A stretch of 48,462 bases of DNA from an uncultured Chlorobiaceae bacterium (GCA_903824295.1 CAIJWE010000056.1:1-48462); one strand, 5' to 3'; positions 1 through 8,753 are shown, counted from the stretch's first letter. The notes: generated by a model from the letters alone, not told the origin. Program-made: numbers and translations.

Positions 1-27
1 GACAATAGAAAATGGTTTTCAAAAACC

Positions 28-1443
28 TCACCTCTGCAGAGCATTTTCTGCTGCCTCCCTGATCGTTTCCGAAAGGGTCGGATGCGCATGAATCGTATCG
101 GCAAGCAGTTCAGCACTGACCTCAAGTCGACGTGCCAGAGTAATTTCACCAATCAGCTCAACCGCTCCATGTCCAACAATATGCGCTCCGAGCAAGCGAT
201 TGTCGAGCGCATTAAAAACCAGCTTGACTAACCCCTCAAGATAGCCACAAGCATTGGCCTTACCTGAAGCAGCGAACATTGAGCGGCCAACCTTAACCGT
301 GTAACCCCGCGCTTCCGCCTCCTTTTCACTCCACCCTATGCTTGCAACCGAGGGCTCGGCATAAACACATCGCGGAATCATGCTCTCGTCAATCGGTCGG
401 GCATGCTTGCCTGCAATGGTATCAACAGCAAGAGCTGCTTCAGCCGAAGCCTTGTGAGCAAGCAACATTCCACCACGGACATCACCAATGGCGAAAATAT
501 GGTCGACTGAAGTTCTGCAGGCACCGTCCGTCACCACAAAACCCCGTGACCTCTCCACTCCTGCATGTTGCAGACCGAGCCCGTCACAGTTGCCGGTTAC
601 ACCGACAGCAACAAGCAGACAGTCAACAGTAACCGGCTGAGGATCGACTCCCTCAACCGCCAGAAACCCGGTCACCTGATCGCCGGATACCGTAACACCT
701 TCCAGCTTTGCCCCGGTCATAACGCTGATACCTGCCTTCAGAAACGAACGTTTCAGAACTTCCGAAATCTCTTCATCTTCAAGTGGCAACAGCCGGGGCA
801 TCATCTCCACAAGCGTCACCGCACTGCCAGCCATGGCATAAAACCAGGCCATCTCAACTCCGATAGCTCCACCTCCCAAAACAATCATGGAGTTCGGAAC
901 CCTCTTCAGGGTAAGGGCCTCCCTGCTGGTAATGATATGCTTCCCGTCAGGCTCAAGGCCCGGCAGTTGACGGGAACGGGCCCCGGAAGCAATAATAATA
1001 TGGTTCGCCTGTAAGGTTTCAACATAAACGCCTTCACGAAAAATATCAAGCCTATCTGCTCCGCTGAAGAGCGCCTCCCCCTGAATCACCTCAACCTCTG
1101 CCCGACGCAGCATGAAGGCGACCCCTTTTGAAAGTTTTTGCGCCACAACCCTACTCCGCTTGACCGCTTCCGGAAGATCGATATCGGCGGAATGAATTTT
1201 GAAACCATAGGATGAAGACTTTTTAAAAAGATCAAACAGTTCTGCACTCCGCAAAAGAGCTTTTGTTGGAATACATCCCCAGTTCACGCACACGCCGCCA
1301 AGCGCGCCTTTTTCGATAAGAGAGACCTTCATACCGGCCTTTGACGCCCGAAGCGCAGCCTCATAACCTCCCGGGCCAGAACCGATAACAGCAAGATCGA
1401 CGCTACGAACCGACTCCTGAGGCAACTGTTGCTTGGAATCCAT
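28..1443 (-). CDS. lpd: dihydrolipoamide dehydrogenase
   Basis: This is the FAD- and NAD-dependent disulfide oxidoreductase (E3) of 2-oxoacid dehydrogenase and glycine cleavage complexes. It reoxidises dihydrolipoamide in the cytoplasm. The N-terminus carries the FAD dinucleotide fold (VIGSGPGG, about residue 20) and the redox disulfide CVNWGCIPTK (Cys52/Cys57). A second dinucleotide fold for NAD (VLGGGAIGVEMA) lies mid-protein, followed by AIGDVRGG contacting FAD. The C-terminal active-site His-Glu motif is HAHPTLSET. The length of 471 aa is normal. The frame is open upstream to a TTG at 1503, but the ATG at 1443 gives a normal family N-terminus. The gene is divergent from the pseudouridine synthase, and the two starts are only about 70 bp apart, so they share a promoter region. 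Confidence 0.93.
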   Translation of the reverse strand: MDSKQQLPQESVRSVDLAVIGSGPGGYEAALRASKAGMKVSLIEKGALGGVCVNWGCIPTKALLRSAELFDLFKKSSSYGFKIHSADIDLPEAVKRSRVVAQKLSKGVAFMLRRAEVEVIQGEALFSGADRLDIFREGVYVETLQANHIIIASGARSRQLPGLEPDGKHIITSREALTLKRVPNSMIVLGGGAIGVEMAWFYAMAGSAVTLVEMMPRLLPLEDEEISEVLKRSFLKAGISVMTGAKLEGVTVSGDQVTGFLAVEGVDPQPVTVDCLLVAVGVTGNCDGLGLQHAGVERSRGFVVTDGACRTSVDHIFAIGDVRGGMLLAHKASAEAALAVDTIAGKHARPIDESMIPRCVYAEPSVASIGWSEKEAEARGYTVKVGRSMFAASGKANACGYLEGLVKLVFNALDNRLLGAHIVGHGAVELIGEITLARRLEVSAELLADTIHAHPTLSETIREAAENALQR

Positions 1444-1513
1444 AGATAATATGGTATGGTTTTTGTTATACTGACCGAGTAGTCTATTGCCTGTAGTGTT
1501 CAAGTACCTTAAA

Positions 1514-2563
1514 ATGCAAAATCAGCCACAAAAAAACGAATCCGTGCTAACGGATGCACTTCCTCCTGAGCCAAAAAAACTCACTCTGCAGGTCAGCCGT
1601 GTTCAGAGCCCGATGCGTATCGACCAGTACCTGACCCGGCAGGTTGAAAATGCAACACGCAACAAGGTGCAGGAAGCCATTGAGGAAGGAAGGGTGCTGG
1701 TCAATGACAAGAAGATCAAATCGAACTACCGCGTCAAATCCTGCGACATCATAGAGATGACCTTTCTGCGGCCCCCAGCACCTGAACTCGCTGGAGAAGA
1801 TATCCCCATAGAGATTATTTATGAAGACGAGGATCTGATGGTCGTCAACAAAAAAGCGGGCATGGTTGTCCATCCGGCATTTGGCAACTGGACAGGAACA
1901 CTGGCAAACGCCATTCTGCACCACATTGGCAAGGCGGCTGAAGAACTCGACAAATCTGGACTTCGTCCAGGCATTGTACATCGGCTCGACAAAAACACCT
2001 CGGGTCTGATCATCATAGCAAAAAATCCTGTTGCCCTCCACCGTCTGGCCCGCCAGTTCGCTGAGCGAAAGGTAATCAAAATCTACAAAGCCATAGTATG
2101 GGGAGTTCCAGACCCGACCTCAGGCACGATAACAACCAATATCGGCCGTTCAAAAAAAGATCGGAAGGTTATGGCAAACTTCCCTTTTGAAGGTGAATAT
2201 GGAAAAACCGCGATTACTGATTATACGGTTACAGAAAATCTTCACTGGTTTTCGCTGCTCTCGCTCACGCTGCACACAGGACGAACACACCAGATCAGGG
2301 CCCACCTGCTGCACCTTGGTCACCAGATCCTTGGCGATGAAACCTACGGAGGAGCTGCCTTGCGCACTCTCCCTTTCAGCAAAAGTGAAAATTTTGTCAA
2401 AAACCTCCTTGAGCTGCTCCCTCGTCAGGCCCTGCATGCCGAAACCCTTTCATTTCATCAGCCGTTGAGCCATGTACCACTTTCCTTTACGGCTCCAATT
2501 CCGGAAGATATGCAACTCGCGCTCGAAAAAGTCCGCACATCGTTCAGTCAGTCCTCTCTTTAA
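1514..2563 (+). CDS. rluD: RluA/RluD-family 23S rRNA pseudouridine synthase
   Basis: The protein converts specific uridines in rRNA to pseudouridine; by length and architecture it is closest to RluD (large-subunit helix 69). An S4 RNA-binding domain sits near the N-terminus (MRIDQYLTRQ, then EGRVLVNDKKIKSNYRVK). The catalytic domain contains HRLDKNTSGLIIIAK, whose Asp is the nucleophile, and LHTGRTHQIRAHL. The product is 349 aa. A TTG at 1487 is an alternative start in the same frame, but the ATG at 1514 is preferred. The gene ends inside a hairpin that probably terminates it. RluD versus another RluA-family member cannot be settled from sequence alone. Confidence 0.85.
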   Translation: MQNQPQKNESVLTDALPPEPKKLTLQVSRVQSPMRIDQYLTRQVENATRNKVQEAIEEGRVLVNDKKIKSNYRVKSCDIIEMTFLRPPAPELAGEDIPIEIIYEDEDLMVVNKKAGMVVHPAFGNWTGTLANAILHHIGKAAEELDKSGLRPGIVHRLDKNTSGLIIIAKNPVALHRLARQFAERKVIKIYKAIVWGVPDPTSGTITTNIGRSKKDRKVMANFPFEGEYGKTAITDYTVTENLHWFSLLSLTLHTGRTHQIRAHLLHLGHQILGDETYGGAALRTLPFSKSENFVKNLLELLPRQALHAETLSFHQPLSHVPLSFTAPIPEDMQLALEKVRTSFSQSSL

Positions 2564-2579
2564 ATCCTGAAAGAGAGGA
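2552..2579 (+). terminator. hairpin at the end of the pseudouridine synthase gene
   Basis: A perfect 10-bp inverted repeat (TCCTCTCTTT / AAAGAGAGGA) with an 8-nt loop overlaps the TAA stop at 2561-2563. There is no clear T run after it, so it may be a weak terminator or an mRNA 3' end-stabilising hairpin. Confidence 0.5.
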
Positions 2580-3002
2580 TGATAAACCAACTTCTCGCCC
2601 TTGTCATTTGCATATTTTGAATGATAAAACTATCCTATACAATGGTGCCGTTGTCGATCAAGACGAATATTGAGTAAAATCATAAGGAAACCGAAAATTA
2701 CAACAATTAAACGTACCCGGCAGAGGGTGAATGCCGAGCAACCTGCTGTGTTGCAGGGATTTCATTCAGCATTAGACTTTCCTTGAATATTCTGAACAAG
2801 AAAAATAGCCACCATGCCAAGAATATACGATCGAAACACAGATAATCCTCGCTCAGAGGTTACACGGACAAATCTATCGGCTCATCGCCAGCAAGATAAA
2901 TCATCGTAACCTTATCAATTATAAACACGCATTGCCGCATGATTAGCAACCCGATGAACGGAACCTGTAGAGTCATTACTCTTCAAAAAAATTGAACTGA
3001 CA
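2580..3002. other. non-coding stretch upstream of the gas-vesicle regulator
   Basis: About 420 bp without a supportable gene. It begins the A+T-rich part of the window and must hold the promoter of the response regulator. I found no sigma54-type GG-N10-GC element and no convincing -35/-10 pair at proper spacing. A short CCTGC/GCAGG hairpin lies at 2742-2757. No riboswitch class was recognised. Confidence 0.4.
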
Positions 3003-4406
3003 ATGGAAAACAAATATATCGGGCAAATAAAAGTGCTGACGCTTGATGATGAAATTGATTTTACAAATGAGATCAGTGATTACCTTCAAAATTCCGGATT
3101 CATTCCCTTTGCTGCCAATACTCCTGAAGATGGGTATGCCATATTAAGCAAAAATAATATTGATTTGCTTATTCTTGATGTGCGCCTGCCAGGAACCAAC
3201 GGACTTGATATTTTAAAAAATGTTAAATCTCTTTATCCTGATATAGAGGTTATTATGGTCTCCGCACATGGCGATATGGATACCGTTATCGATTCAATCA
3301 GGCTGGGCGCATTTGACTATTTGCGCAAACCAATGAGATATATAGATATACAGATTGCCATTAAGCGCACGCAGAAATATCTTCAAATGCAGCATAAGCT
3401 CGCCAAAGCCGAAGAGAAATACTCACTGATAACGTCAGACATGGAGTCAAAAATTGGACGCCATTGCATCGGGAAAAGCAAACAGATTATTGAAATTTAC
3501 GAACTTGCAAAAAAAGCATCACAATACCCTGATATAAACGTACTGATAACAGGTGAAAGCGGGACAGGAAAAGAGATTTTTGCAAGACTTATTCACTATA
3601 TGAGTCAACAAAAAGGTAATTATTTTGGGGCTATTAATTGCAGCGCAATCAGTGACTCCCTTATTGAAAGTGAGTTTTTTGGCCATAAAAAAGGGGCATT
3701 TACAGGCGCTATATCAGATAAAAAGGGATTATTTGAAATATGTAATGATGGGACATTATTTCTGGATGAAATCGCTGATATGCCATTTAATCTCCAATCG
3801 AAAATCTTGCGAGCTATAGAAGAGCGAACAATTACAAGGGTTGGTGACACGAAACAGATACAAACAAAATTCAGATTGATTGCTGCAACCAACTGTGATC
3901 TGCATAAAATGGTGGAAGAAAAAAAATTCAGACTGGATCTGCTTCACAGACTGAATACCCTGCACATACATATCCCTCCCCTCAGGGAAAGAACTGAAGA
4001 TATTGGCCCTCTTTTGATCGATTTTACAGAAGAGTTTTCCGAAAAAATCAATAAGCCGATAGAATATATTGCTGACGAAGTATTTGAAGTACTTGAGAAA
4101 TATAATTTCCCCGGTAATATAAGAGAATTAAGAAACCTTGCGGAAAGAGCGATTATTCTTTCCAAAGGAAAATCATTGGAGGTAACTGATTTTCCCTTAC
4201 CAACAATGGAAAAAAGATTGGAAAAGAGAAATACAACTGACAGTAACAACAAGACGAATGAGGCCGAAGCAATAAGGAAGGCACTTGAAGAATGTGAATA
4301 TAATCAGGTAATAGCGGCAGAAATACTTGGAATTAGTCGATATACACTCATAAGAAGAATGAGAAAATATAAAATCGATATCGGGAAAAAAGAAATTAAC
4401 AGATAA
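3003..4406 (+). CDS. NtrC-type sigma54-dependent response regulator of the gas-vesicle island
   Basis: This is a three-domain bacterial enhancer-binding protein of 467 aa. A receiver domain fills residues 10-125, with acidic pocket Asp15/Asp16, phospho-acceptor Asp59 (LLILDVRLPG), Ser87 and Lys109. A sigma54-activating AAA+ domain follows, with Walker A GESGTGKE at about 184-191, the sigma54-contacting loop GAFTGA at 231-236, and Walker B FLDE at 253-256. The C-terminus (about 425-460) is a Fis-type helix-turn-helix. The gene converges on gvpK with a 49-bp gap, and no sensor kinase gene adjoins it. The gvpA promoter at the other end of the island is a sigma54 promoter, so this protein most likely activates it (inference). 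NtrC-like regulators (gvrA, gvrC) are known in the Serratia 39006 gas-vesicle cluster. Confidence 0.92.
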   Translation: MENKYIGQIKVLTLDDEIDFTNEISDYLQNSGFIPFAANTPEDGYAILSKNNIDLLILDVRLPGTNGLDILKNVKSLYPDIEVIMVSAHGDMDTVIDSIRLGAFDYLRKPMRYIDIQIAIKRTQKYLQMQHKLAKAEEKYSLITSDMESKIGRHCIGKSKQIIEIYELAKKASQYPDINVLITGESGTGKEIFARLIHYMSQQKGNYFGAINCSAISDSLIESEFFGHKKGAFTGAISDKKGLFEICNDGTLFLDEIADMPFNLQSKILRAIEERTITRVGDTKQIQTKFRLIAATNCDLHKMVEEKKFRLDLLHRLNTLHIHIPPLRERTEDIGPLLIDFTEEFSEKINKPIEYIADEVFEVLEKYNFPGNIRELRNLAERAIILSKGKSLEVTDFPLPTMEKRLEKRNTTDSNNKTNEAEAIRKALEECEYNQVIAAEILGISRYTLIRRMRKYKIDIGKKEINR

Positions 4407-4416
4407 AATATAATCA

Positions 4417-4446
4417 GTTGCAAAATAAAAAAAATAATTCTGCAAC
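4417..4446. terminator. bidirectional terminator-like hairpin between the regulator and gvpK
   Basis: GTTGCAAAAT and ATTCTGCAAC form a 10-bp stem with one mismatch around a 10-nt A-rich loop, in the 49-bp gap between two convergent genes. T/A-rich runs flank both sides (CGTTTATTATTAT on the plus strand). It could end both the regulator transcript and the long gvp transcript. Confidence 0.5.
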
Positions 4447-4455
4447 CGTTTATTA

Positions 4456-4800
4456 TTATAAAAGATCGCCTAAGGGACCAAGATTTAGATTAAGGTCTTT
4501 ATCAGTCAGATTAAATATTTTTTTCAGCTCATCCATCTTTTGTTCAAGCTTCATAAGAGTTTCTCCAAGGTTTTCAATTTGATCTTCACTTAATGAATTA
4601 CCATCAATTCTGCGCATTGCCTGCTTTTCCATCAATTTTCTGATCAACTCAATAAGGGTCAAGACAATTTTTGCAAGGCCTGAATCGACATTTTCAGGTG
4701 TTGCATTAATCCTGCCTGGATTGCCGGAAGTAATTTTTTCGAGTTCCTCTATTATCTCATTTGAAGAGCCTCCATAAAACAATATTTTATCTTCTTCCAT
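4456..4800 (-). CDS. gvpK: gas vesicle protein GvpK
   Basis: A 114-aa protein matching the GvpK family, one of the small soluble accessory proteins needed for gas-vesicle formation. Family hallmarks are the N-terminal INATPENVDSGLAKIVLTLI segment, a basic helix RKLMEKQAMRRIDGNSLSEDQIENLG, and an amphipathic helix LEQKMDELKKIFNL. It is the last gene of the minus-strand gvp run. Its ATG lies 2 bp after the stop of the preceding gvpF/L gene, implying translational coupling. Its exact biochemical role in the family is unknown; it is thought to act during assembly. Confidence 0.93.
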   Translation of the reverse strand: MEEDKILFYGGSSNEIIEELEKITSGNPGRINATPENVDSGLAKIVLTLIELIRKLMEKQAMRRIDGNSLSEDQIENLGETLMKLEQKMDELKKIFNLTDKDLNLNLGPLGDLL

Positions 4801-4802
4801 CG

Positions 4803-5552
4803 CTATTCAATCTTTATTTGAGTAAAATTGTAGGGTGGCCATGGGCCAGTCAAGATGACATTATGTTCAGGATACCTGGATTGAATACGTGATGCCAAAG
4901 CAAGAATTTCGTCTTTGGCTGATCTTTCGATCAAAAGCACAGCATCCAAAATTAATGCCGGCGTTACTCTTTTTTTTAACTCAAATATTTCAGTAATTTT
5001 CCTGATTTCTTGAGTAACATGAGACTGGATTTTTTCGATATATTGATGACGATTTTCTTCGACTATGTGCTCTTGATATTTTTTCAGCAAATAGTTCTTT
5101 GTCTCCGTATTTCCCTGGAGTATGGCAGGAGGTACCTTAATAATTTCAGTGCTTTCCATATTCAACGTATCATGTTGATGCCGCTGAGAAAATAAAAGTC
5201 TTAACGAATACTCTTCCTTATTCTTTACACTATCCAATACAGCATAAAAAGATTCTGAATTTTTTTGTAATAGCGCTATCACGTCTTCTAATGAATCGAC
5301 AACTGAACCGTACCTCATAGGAAGAATTGCATATCTTTTTGATATTTTTTCAACAATACTGGCATAAGCCAATACCTCTTGCTGAGAATAAACTGGATTT
5401 TTTTCTTTTTGAAGGGAGACTAATGCTGTCAATTTATTAGCATAAATAAATTCAAATTTACCTTCTGATCCTGATAAAAACAAATCAATATCAGAGGGCA
5501 TATCGTCATGAACTTCGCTAGAGTAAAAAACAGCATAAACAGTTACCGGCAT
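4803..5552 (-). CDS. gas vesicle protein GvpF/GvpL family (copy 5)
   Basis: A 249-aa GvpF/L-type protein. The family signature is visible: N-terminal beta strands ending in LTALVSLQKEK, the central block KRYAILPMRYGSVVDSLEDV (an ILPMRYG variant of the usual LPVRFGT), and the C-terminal GPWPPYNF motif. GvpF/L proteins are minor structural or assembly proteins that interact with GvpA. The ATG at 5552 is chosen over an in-frame TTG at 5561. It lies between a gvpJ-type gene and gvpK in one tight operon. It is the most divergent of the five GvpF/L paralogues at its N-terminus (YAVFYSSEVHDD). Confidence 0.87.
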   Translation of the reverse strand: MPVTVYAVFYSSEVHDDMPSDIDLFLSGSEGKFEFIYANKLTALVSLQKEKNPVYSQQEVLAYASIVEKISKRYAILPMRYGSVVDSLEDVIALLQKNSESFYAVLDSVKNKEEYSLRLLFSQRHQHDTLNMESTEIIKVPPAILQGNTETKNYLLKKYQEHIVEENRHQYIEKIQSHVTQEIRKITEIFELKKRVTPALILDAVLLIERSAKDEILALASRIQSRYPEHNVILTGPWPPYNFTQIKIE

Positions 5553-5581
5553 ATCAGGCAATGATGATTACTTTTATGAAT

Positions 5582-5776
5582 TCATAAGGTGATCGCCTTT
5601 CTTTTTTCCATAGTCTCTACCGAACTAAGCAAAACTCTAAGACCAAGATATACAAGATCGATATCAGCTACTGAGATCACGATATCCCCGGTAATAACAA
5701 CCCCTTTTGTCAAAACACGATCAAGAACATCAAGAATCGTAATTTCTTTGTTTATGTCATAGAGGTCATCTTGCAT
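5582..5776 (-). CDS. GvpA/J/M/S-family minor gas vesicle protein
   Basis: A short protein (64 aa) with the GvpA-like core: ILDVLDRVLTKGVVITGDIVISVADIDLVYLGLRVLLSSVET. Compared with GvpA it has ITGDIVISVADIDL in place of [14 protein letters not shown], which is typical of GvpJ/M/S proteins. These nucleate or cap vesicles and are minor shell components. It is coupled to the preceding gvpF/L gene, whose stop lies 1 bp before this ATG. J, M or S cannot be separated from sequence alone; the short length without a C-terminal tail fits an M/S type. Confidence 0.87.
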   Translation of the reverse strand: MQDDLYDINKEITILDVLDRVLTKGVVITGDIVISVADIDLVYLGLRVLLSSVETMEKRKAITL

Positions 5777-5777
5777 A

Positions 5778-6575
5778 TTAATTAGATAGATTAATAAATG
5801 AATATGGAGGCCAAGGGCCTTTAATCTCCAAAAAGAGCCCTATATTTTCATGTTCTACAATCAAATTATCAGCAAGTTTTATAAAGTTATCGATCTGCTC
5901 TTTTTTAATCAAAAAAGTAGCATTGATAATCATATCATTATTATTTTCTGACAATTCACCTGGAAGTATGGCATGTAAACGATATTCTTCGGACAACTCG
6001 TTCAAACACGTAAATACACGCTTGGATATATTATTGTATATGCTATTGATTTCCTTTGCAATAATATCTTGCTTCTTTTTATTCAGAATATAGGCTTTAC
6101 CTGGTGAACTGCTTTTAATTTGAAGATCAATATCAAAAACATTCTGGCTGAGCAAGCTAATATTTTCTATTATTTTTTCCTTATCGCAAAAAGCTTTAGC
6201 GGACCACTCCTGCTTGTTGTCAAGATGGAGCAGAACATCATTAAAATCAGCACAATAGGTAGCGACGAAACTTCTTAAACTTTCTTCTGATTTATATATA
6301 GTCCCGAAATTAAAAGGAATCACCGTATTCGTCTGCATGACATCGCAAATCACTTTCAGGTGTTTTCTTACATTAACATCCAACCACGCTTCATTTGCTA
6401 TATTATTTTTGATATTTGTCTCAGAATATTCATTCTCTGAAACATATTTCATGGTCACAAAGAGTTTATCGACTTCAAAATAAAATATACCCTCTTCATT
6501 CCATGAGCTGAGAATTATAGGCTTCTCGCTGGTAATACAATAGATATATATAAGTCCCTTCTGATCATTACCCAT
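5778..6575 (-). CDS. gas vesicle protein GvpF/GvpL family (copy 4)
   Basis: A 265-aa GvpF/L protein. It starts with KGLIYIYCIT, the usual family N-terminal strand, has the central NTVIPFNFGTIYKSEESL block, and ends with GPWPPYSFINLSN. An ATAFLI-like strand appears as NATFLIKKEQIDNF. It has a Lys/Asn-rich composition typical of this A+T-rich island. It lies between gvpO and the short gvpJ-type gene and probably works with the other GvpF/L paralogues in vesicle nucleation or assembly. Which paralogue corresponds to F or L in other organisms cannot be decided here. Confidence 0.88.
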   Translation of the reverse strand: MGNDQKGLIYIYCITSEKPIILSSWNEEGIFYFEVDKLFVTMKYVSENEYSETNIKNNIANEAWLDVNVRKHLKVICDVMQTNTVIPFNFGTIYKSEESLRSFVATYCADFNDVLLHLDNKQEWSAKAFCDKEKIIENISLLSQNVFDIDLQIKSSSPGKAYILNKKKQDIIAKEINSIYNNISKRVFTCLNELSEEYRLHAILPGELSENNNDMIINATFLIKKEQIDNFIKLADNLIVEHENIGLFLEIKGPWPPYSFINLSN

Positions 6576-6594
6576 GAGAACATCATTAAATCAA

Positions 6595-6867
6595 TCAATT
6601 ATTTTCCTGTTCTGATTCGTCGTATGTTGAGAGCCTTGTGAATGACAACACCTCCAATTCTGAATCAACAACAACAGCATAAAATAATCGAATTTTTTTA
6701 GGAGGAAGGTTCATGGACTTCAAAAAAGAATCATCTTCATATACCTCAGAAACAGTTTTCCAGGTATCTCCTGATTTTTCTATACGAATGACGGTTACTT
6801 CTGTCGTCTTAATATTTTCTTTAAGAAACTTGATTACAGCATTTCTTACCGTAATTATTTTGCTCAT
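6595..6867 (-). CDS. gvpO: gas vesicle protein GvpO
   Basis: A 90-aa GvpO-type protein. The family features are the W-containing strand DTWKTVSEVYEDDSF followed by a LFYAVVVDSELEVLSFTRLSTYD ending, close to the YEV-LD--GEL--Y-R--RY pattern of GvpO. The ATG at 6867 is chosen because GTGGAG lies 6 nt upstream of it; the longer frame would begin with GTG at 6879. GvpO is a small soluble accessory protein required for vesicle formation in haloarchaea. Confidence 0.87.
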   Translation of the reverse strand: MSKIITVRNAVIKFLKENIKTTEVTVIRIEKSGDTWKTVSEVYEDDSFLKSMNLPPKKIRLFYAVVVDSELEVLSFTRLSTYDESEQENN

Positions 6868-6941
6868 AATATGCTCCACAGTTAATTTTACAAAAAAGAG
6901 ACTGATTTATGAAACTTTTATTCAAATACAATCAAACGAGT

Positions 6942-7178
6942 TTATTGATTTTGCTTGTCCAATCTGATTCTTTCAAGTTTATTCAACAGATCATCCTCTT
7001 GCCTGTCATATTCCTCCTCATCAATTTCGTCAAGCTCGAATCTGAGCTGAAGTGCCATAAGTTGTTCTTTAACGGTACCTTCATCTGATGTCTCTTTCTC
7101 TACAACATCATTAATTTTTTCTGCAATAAAGATAAGACCGTTTAATGGCGCAAATAATATGTCATCAATAATAAAAAT
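6942..7178 (-). CDS. gvpG: gas vesicle protein GvpG, probable ATT start
   Basis: GvpG family: an N-terminal hydrophobic segment FIIDDILFAPLNGLIFIAEKI followed by an acidic coiled-coil helix (EQLMALQLRFELDEIDEEEY, then LLNKLERIR). In this frame no ATG exists between 7241 and the hydrophobic segment. The ATG at 7241 would overlap the upstream gvpF/L gene by 62 bp and has no Shine-Dalgarno site. An ATT at 7178-7176 lies one base after the TGA of that gene and 5 nt after AAGGGGG (7190-7184). It would give MFIIDDILFAP, the usual GvpG N-terminus. If the ATG is used instead, the gene is 6942-7241 (99 aa). The protein identity is firm; the start is an inference. Confidence 0.85.
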   Translation of the reverse strand: MFIIDDILFAPLNGLIFIAEKINDVVEKETSDEGTVKEQLMALQLRFELDEIDEEEYDRQEDDLLNKLERIRLDKQNQ

Positions 7179-7179
7179 A

Positions 7180-7956
7180 TCAGCCCCCTTTGGTATTAAT
7201 CGAAAGATTGACAAAGTTATATGGCGGGAGCGTACCGACATATTTGAATGTCATAATATCTCCATATTTATTATCAAGTCCATTAACAGCCTCATCAAAC
7301 TCCGGCTCTTTTACCTCTTTAATAAGAAAAGCTACATTAAGAATCATTAGATGACCATAATTATCAGTGATCTTGACATCTTCAGCGATTGGACTCAACA
7401 GATCAAGGATCTGTTTTTTATAGTTTTCAATTTCTTTCTTCAAAGCATCCGAAACCATTTCGCCTATCTTGACCCGTTGATAGTGGATTTTATCGGAAGG
7501 CTGATTTATCAGCTTGTCTCGCAGATTTCTTATACTATCATATTTCTGAATAATATTTTCATAAATTTTCGATTCGTCCGCAACAACTTTAAGGCCGAGT
7601 TCCTTTTTACCCTTCATTTTATCAAGCAAATCATCAAGTCTTGCATAATCCGCAGTAATGATACGAATTATTGCATCATCATTATCATGCGGGGAAATCG
7701 TAGAAAATCTTACCGGAAGAACATTAAACCGTTTCATTACCTCTTCAAGTACTTTTTGATGCGCTATCATATTGGCCCGTCTTGCCTGATATTGAATATC
7801 GGGCGATGAACTTACTACAGCACAAATGTCTTTATATGTAACTCCATACACATGGTCATTCCTGCTTCCAATACCAATCGGACCAAAATCAATTTTATCG
7901 GAATTTCTGATTATTCCGTATATATATCGACCTTCTTTTGTATTATCAATATCCAT
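7180..7956 (-). CDS. gas vesicle protein GvpF/GvpL family (copy 3)
   Basis: A 258-aa typical GvpF/L protein: GRYIYGIIRNSD at the N-terminus, then FGPIGIG and ICAVVSSSP. The central block is AHQKVLEEVMKRFNVLPVRFSTI, followed by NVAFLIKEVKEPEFDEAV and the C-terminal GTLPPYNFVNLSI. The arrangement matches the two-domain GvpF fold (ferredoxin-like N-domain, helical/beta C-domain). It is most similar by eye to the next copy upstream (7980-8753), which shares FGPIGIG and AHQKV, so the two look like a tandem duplication. It is followed directly by gvpG. Confidence 0.9.
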   Translation of the reverse strand: MDIDNTKEGRYIYGIIRNSDKIDFGPIGIGSRNDHVYGVTYKDICAVVSSSPDIQYQARRANMIAHQKVLEEVMKRFNVLPVRFSTISPHDNDDAIIRIITADYARLDDLLDKMKGKKELGLKVVADESKIYENIIQKYDSIRNLRDKLINQPSDKIHYQRVKIGEMVSDALKKEIENYKKQILDLLSPIAEDVKITDNYGHLMILNVAFLIKEVKEPEFDEAVNGLDNKYGDIMTFKYVGTLPPYNFVNLSINTKGG

Positions 7957-7979
7957 ATCTATAATAATCTATTGTAAGT

Positions 7980-8753
7980 TTAGAGTTCCCATTTTTCAGG
8001 AAGAATTCGCAAGTCAATAAAGTTAAAGATTGGAAGAGGTCCGGTATAATAATAATCACTTCTGTCCTTGAATTTTTCTCCAAGGTCTATCATAACATTA
8101 TCAAATTCAACTTCACGACCTTTATTAATCAAAAAGGCACTGTTCATGAACATAGCCTCTCCAGTGGTTTTATTATGCTTATATGCCACAACAGTCTTGC
8201 GGAAAGCAGTTACAATTTCCTCAGCCTCAAATTCTTTCTTATTTTGTAGTGCCTGTTCTATGATGTGACCAGCTTCAACGATAAGATTTTTTCTTTTTTC
8301 CTCATCAGTTAACCCCTCAATTTTACTTCTTAGTTTTTTCAGACCAGTATTTTCTTTGTCAATCTCTTTATATATAACAGCCATATTTCGCCATGATGCT
8401 TTAAGGTTATATTCAACCTTGTTTTCAAAGCGCTCAAGCAGTTCAGATAATTCGCTGTACCGTCGATCAAGAAGATTTCTGATTTCATCTGGCGTCGCAG
8501 CTACAGTACCAAACCTTACCGGAATAACACTGTTGAATTGGCTCATTACAGCCTCAATTACTTTTTGATGAGCAAGAATGTTCTCAGGGTTTAAAACAAA
8601 ATGATCAAGAGGATGATCGCTCACCACCATGCTTAATCCCTGAAATCCAATAGTGCTGACCAAATCACCTCGACCCCCTATTCCTATAGGGCCAAAATTG
8701 CATTCATAACTTGTTGCAATTATACAATAGACATATTTGCCATCCTTTTGCAT
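7980..8753 (-). CDS. gas vesicle protein GvpF/GvpL family (copy 2)
   Basis: A 257-aa GvpF/L protein with GKYVYCIIATS, CNFGPIGIGGRGD, LSMVVSDHP, NILAHQKVIEAVMSQFN, VIPVRFGTVA, MNSAFLINKGREVEFDNVM and TGPLPIFNFIDLRI in family order. The usual PP of the GPWPPY motif is replaced by PI (GPLPIFNF). The ATG at 8753 follows the stop of the J-domain fusion gene by 1 bp, so the two are translationally coupled. It probably joins the other GvpF/L proteins in vesicle assembly. Confidence 0.9.
   Translation of the reverse strand: MQKDGKYVYCIIATSYECNFGPIGIGGRGDLVSTIGFQGLSMVVSDHPLDHFVLNPENILAHQKVIEAVMSQFNSVIPVRFGTVAATPDEIRNLLDRRYSELSELLERFENKVEYNLKASWRNMAVIYKEIDKENTGLKKLRSKIEGLTDEEKRKNLIVEAGHIIEQALQNKKEFEAEEIVTAFRKTVVAYKHNKTTGEAMFMNSAFLINKGREVEFDNVMIDLGEKFKDRSDYYYTGPLPIFNFIDLRILPEKWEL

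Noticed and set aside
342-1014. Plus-strand ORFs opposite lpd.
   Set aside because: They are antisense to a clearly recognised dihydrolipoamide dehydrogenase and have no domain character.
2701-2760. Possible riboswitch (GGGTGAATGCCGAGCAACCTGC with a small hairpin).
   Set aside because: It does not match the conserved core of the cobalamin, TPP or molybdenum-cofactor riboswitches, and the downstream gene is a response regulator.
2814-2909. Short plus-strand ORF starting MPRIYDRNTDN.
   Set aside because: Only 31 codons, no ribosome-binding site, and no protein-like features.
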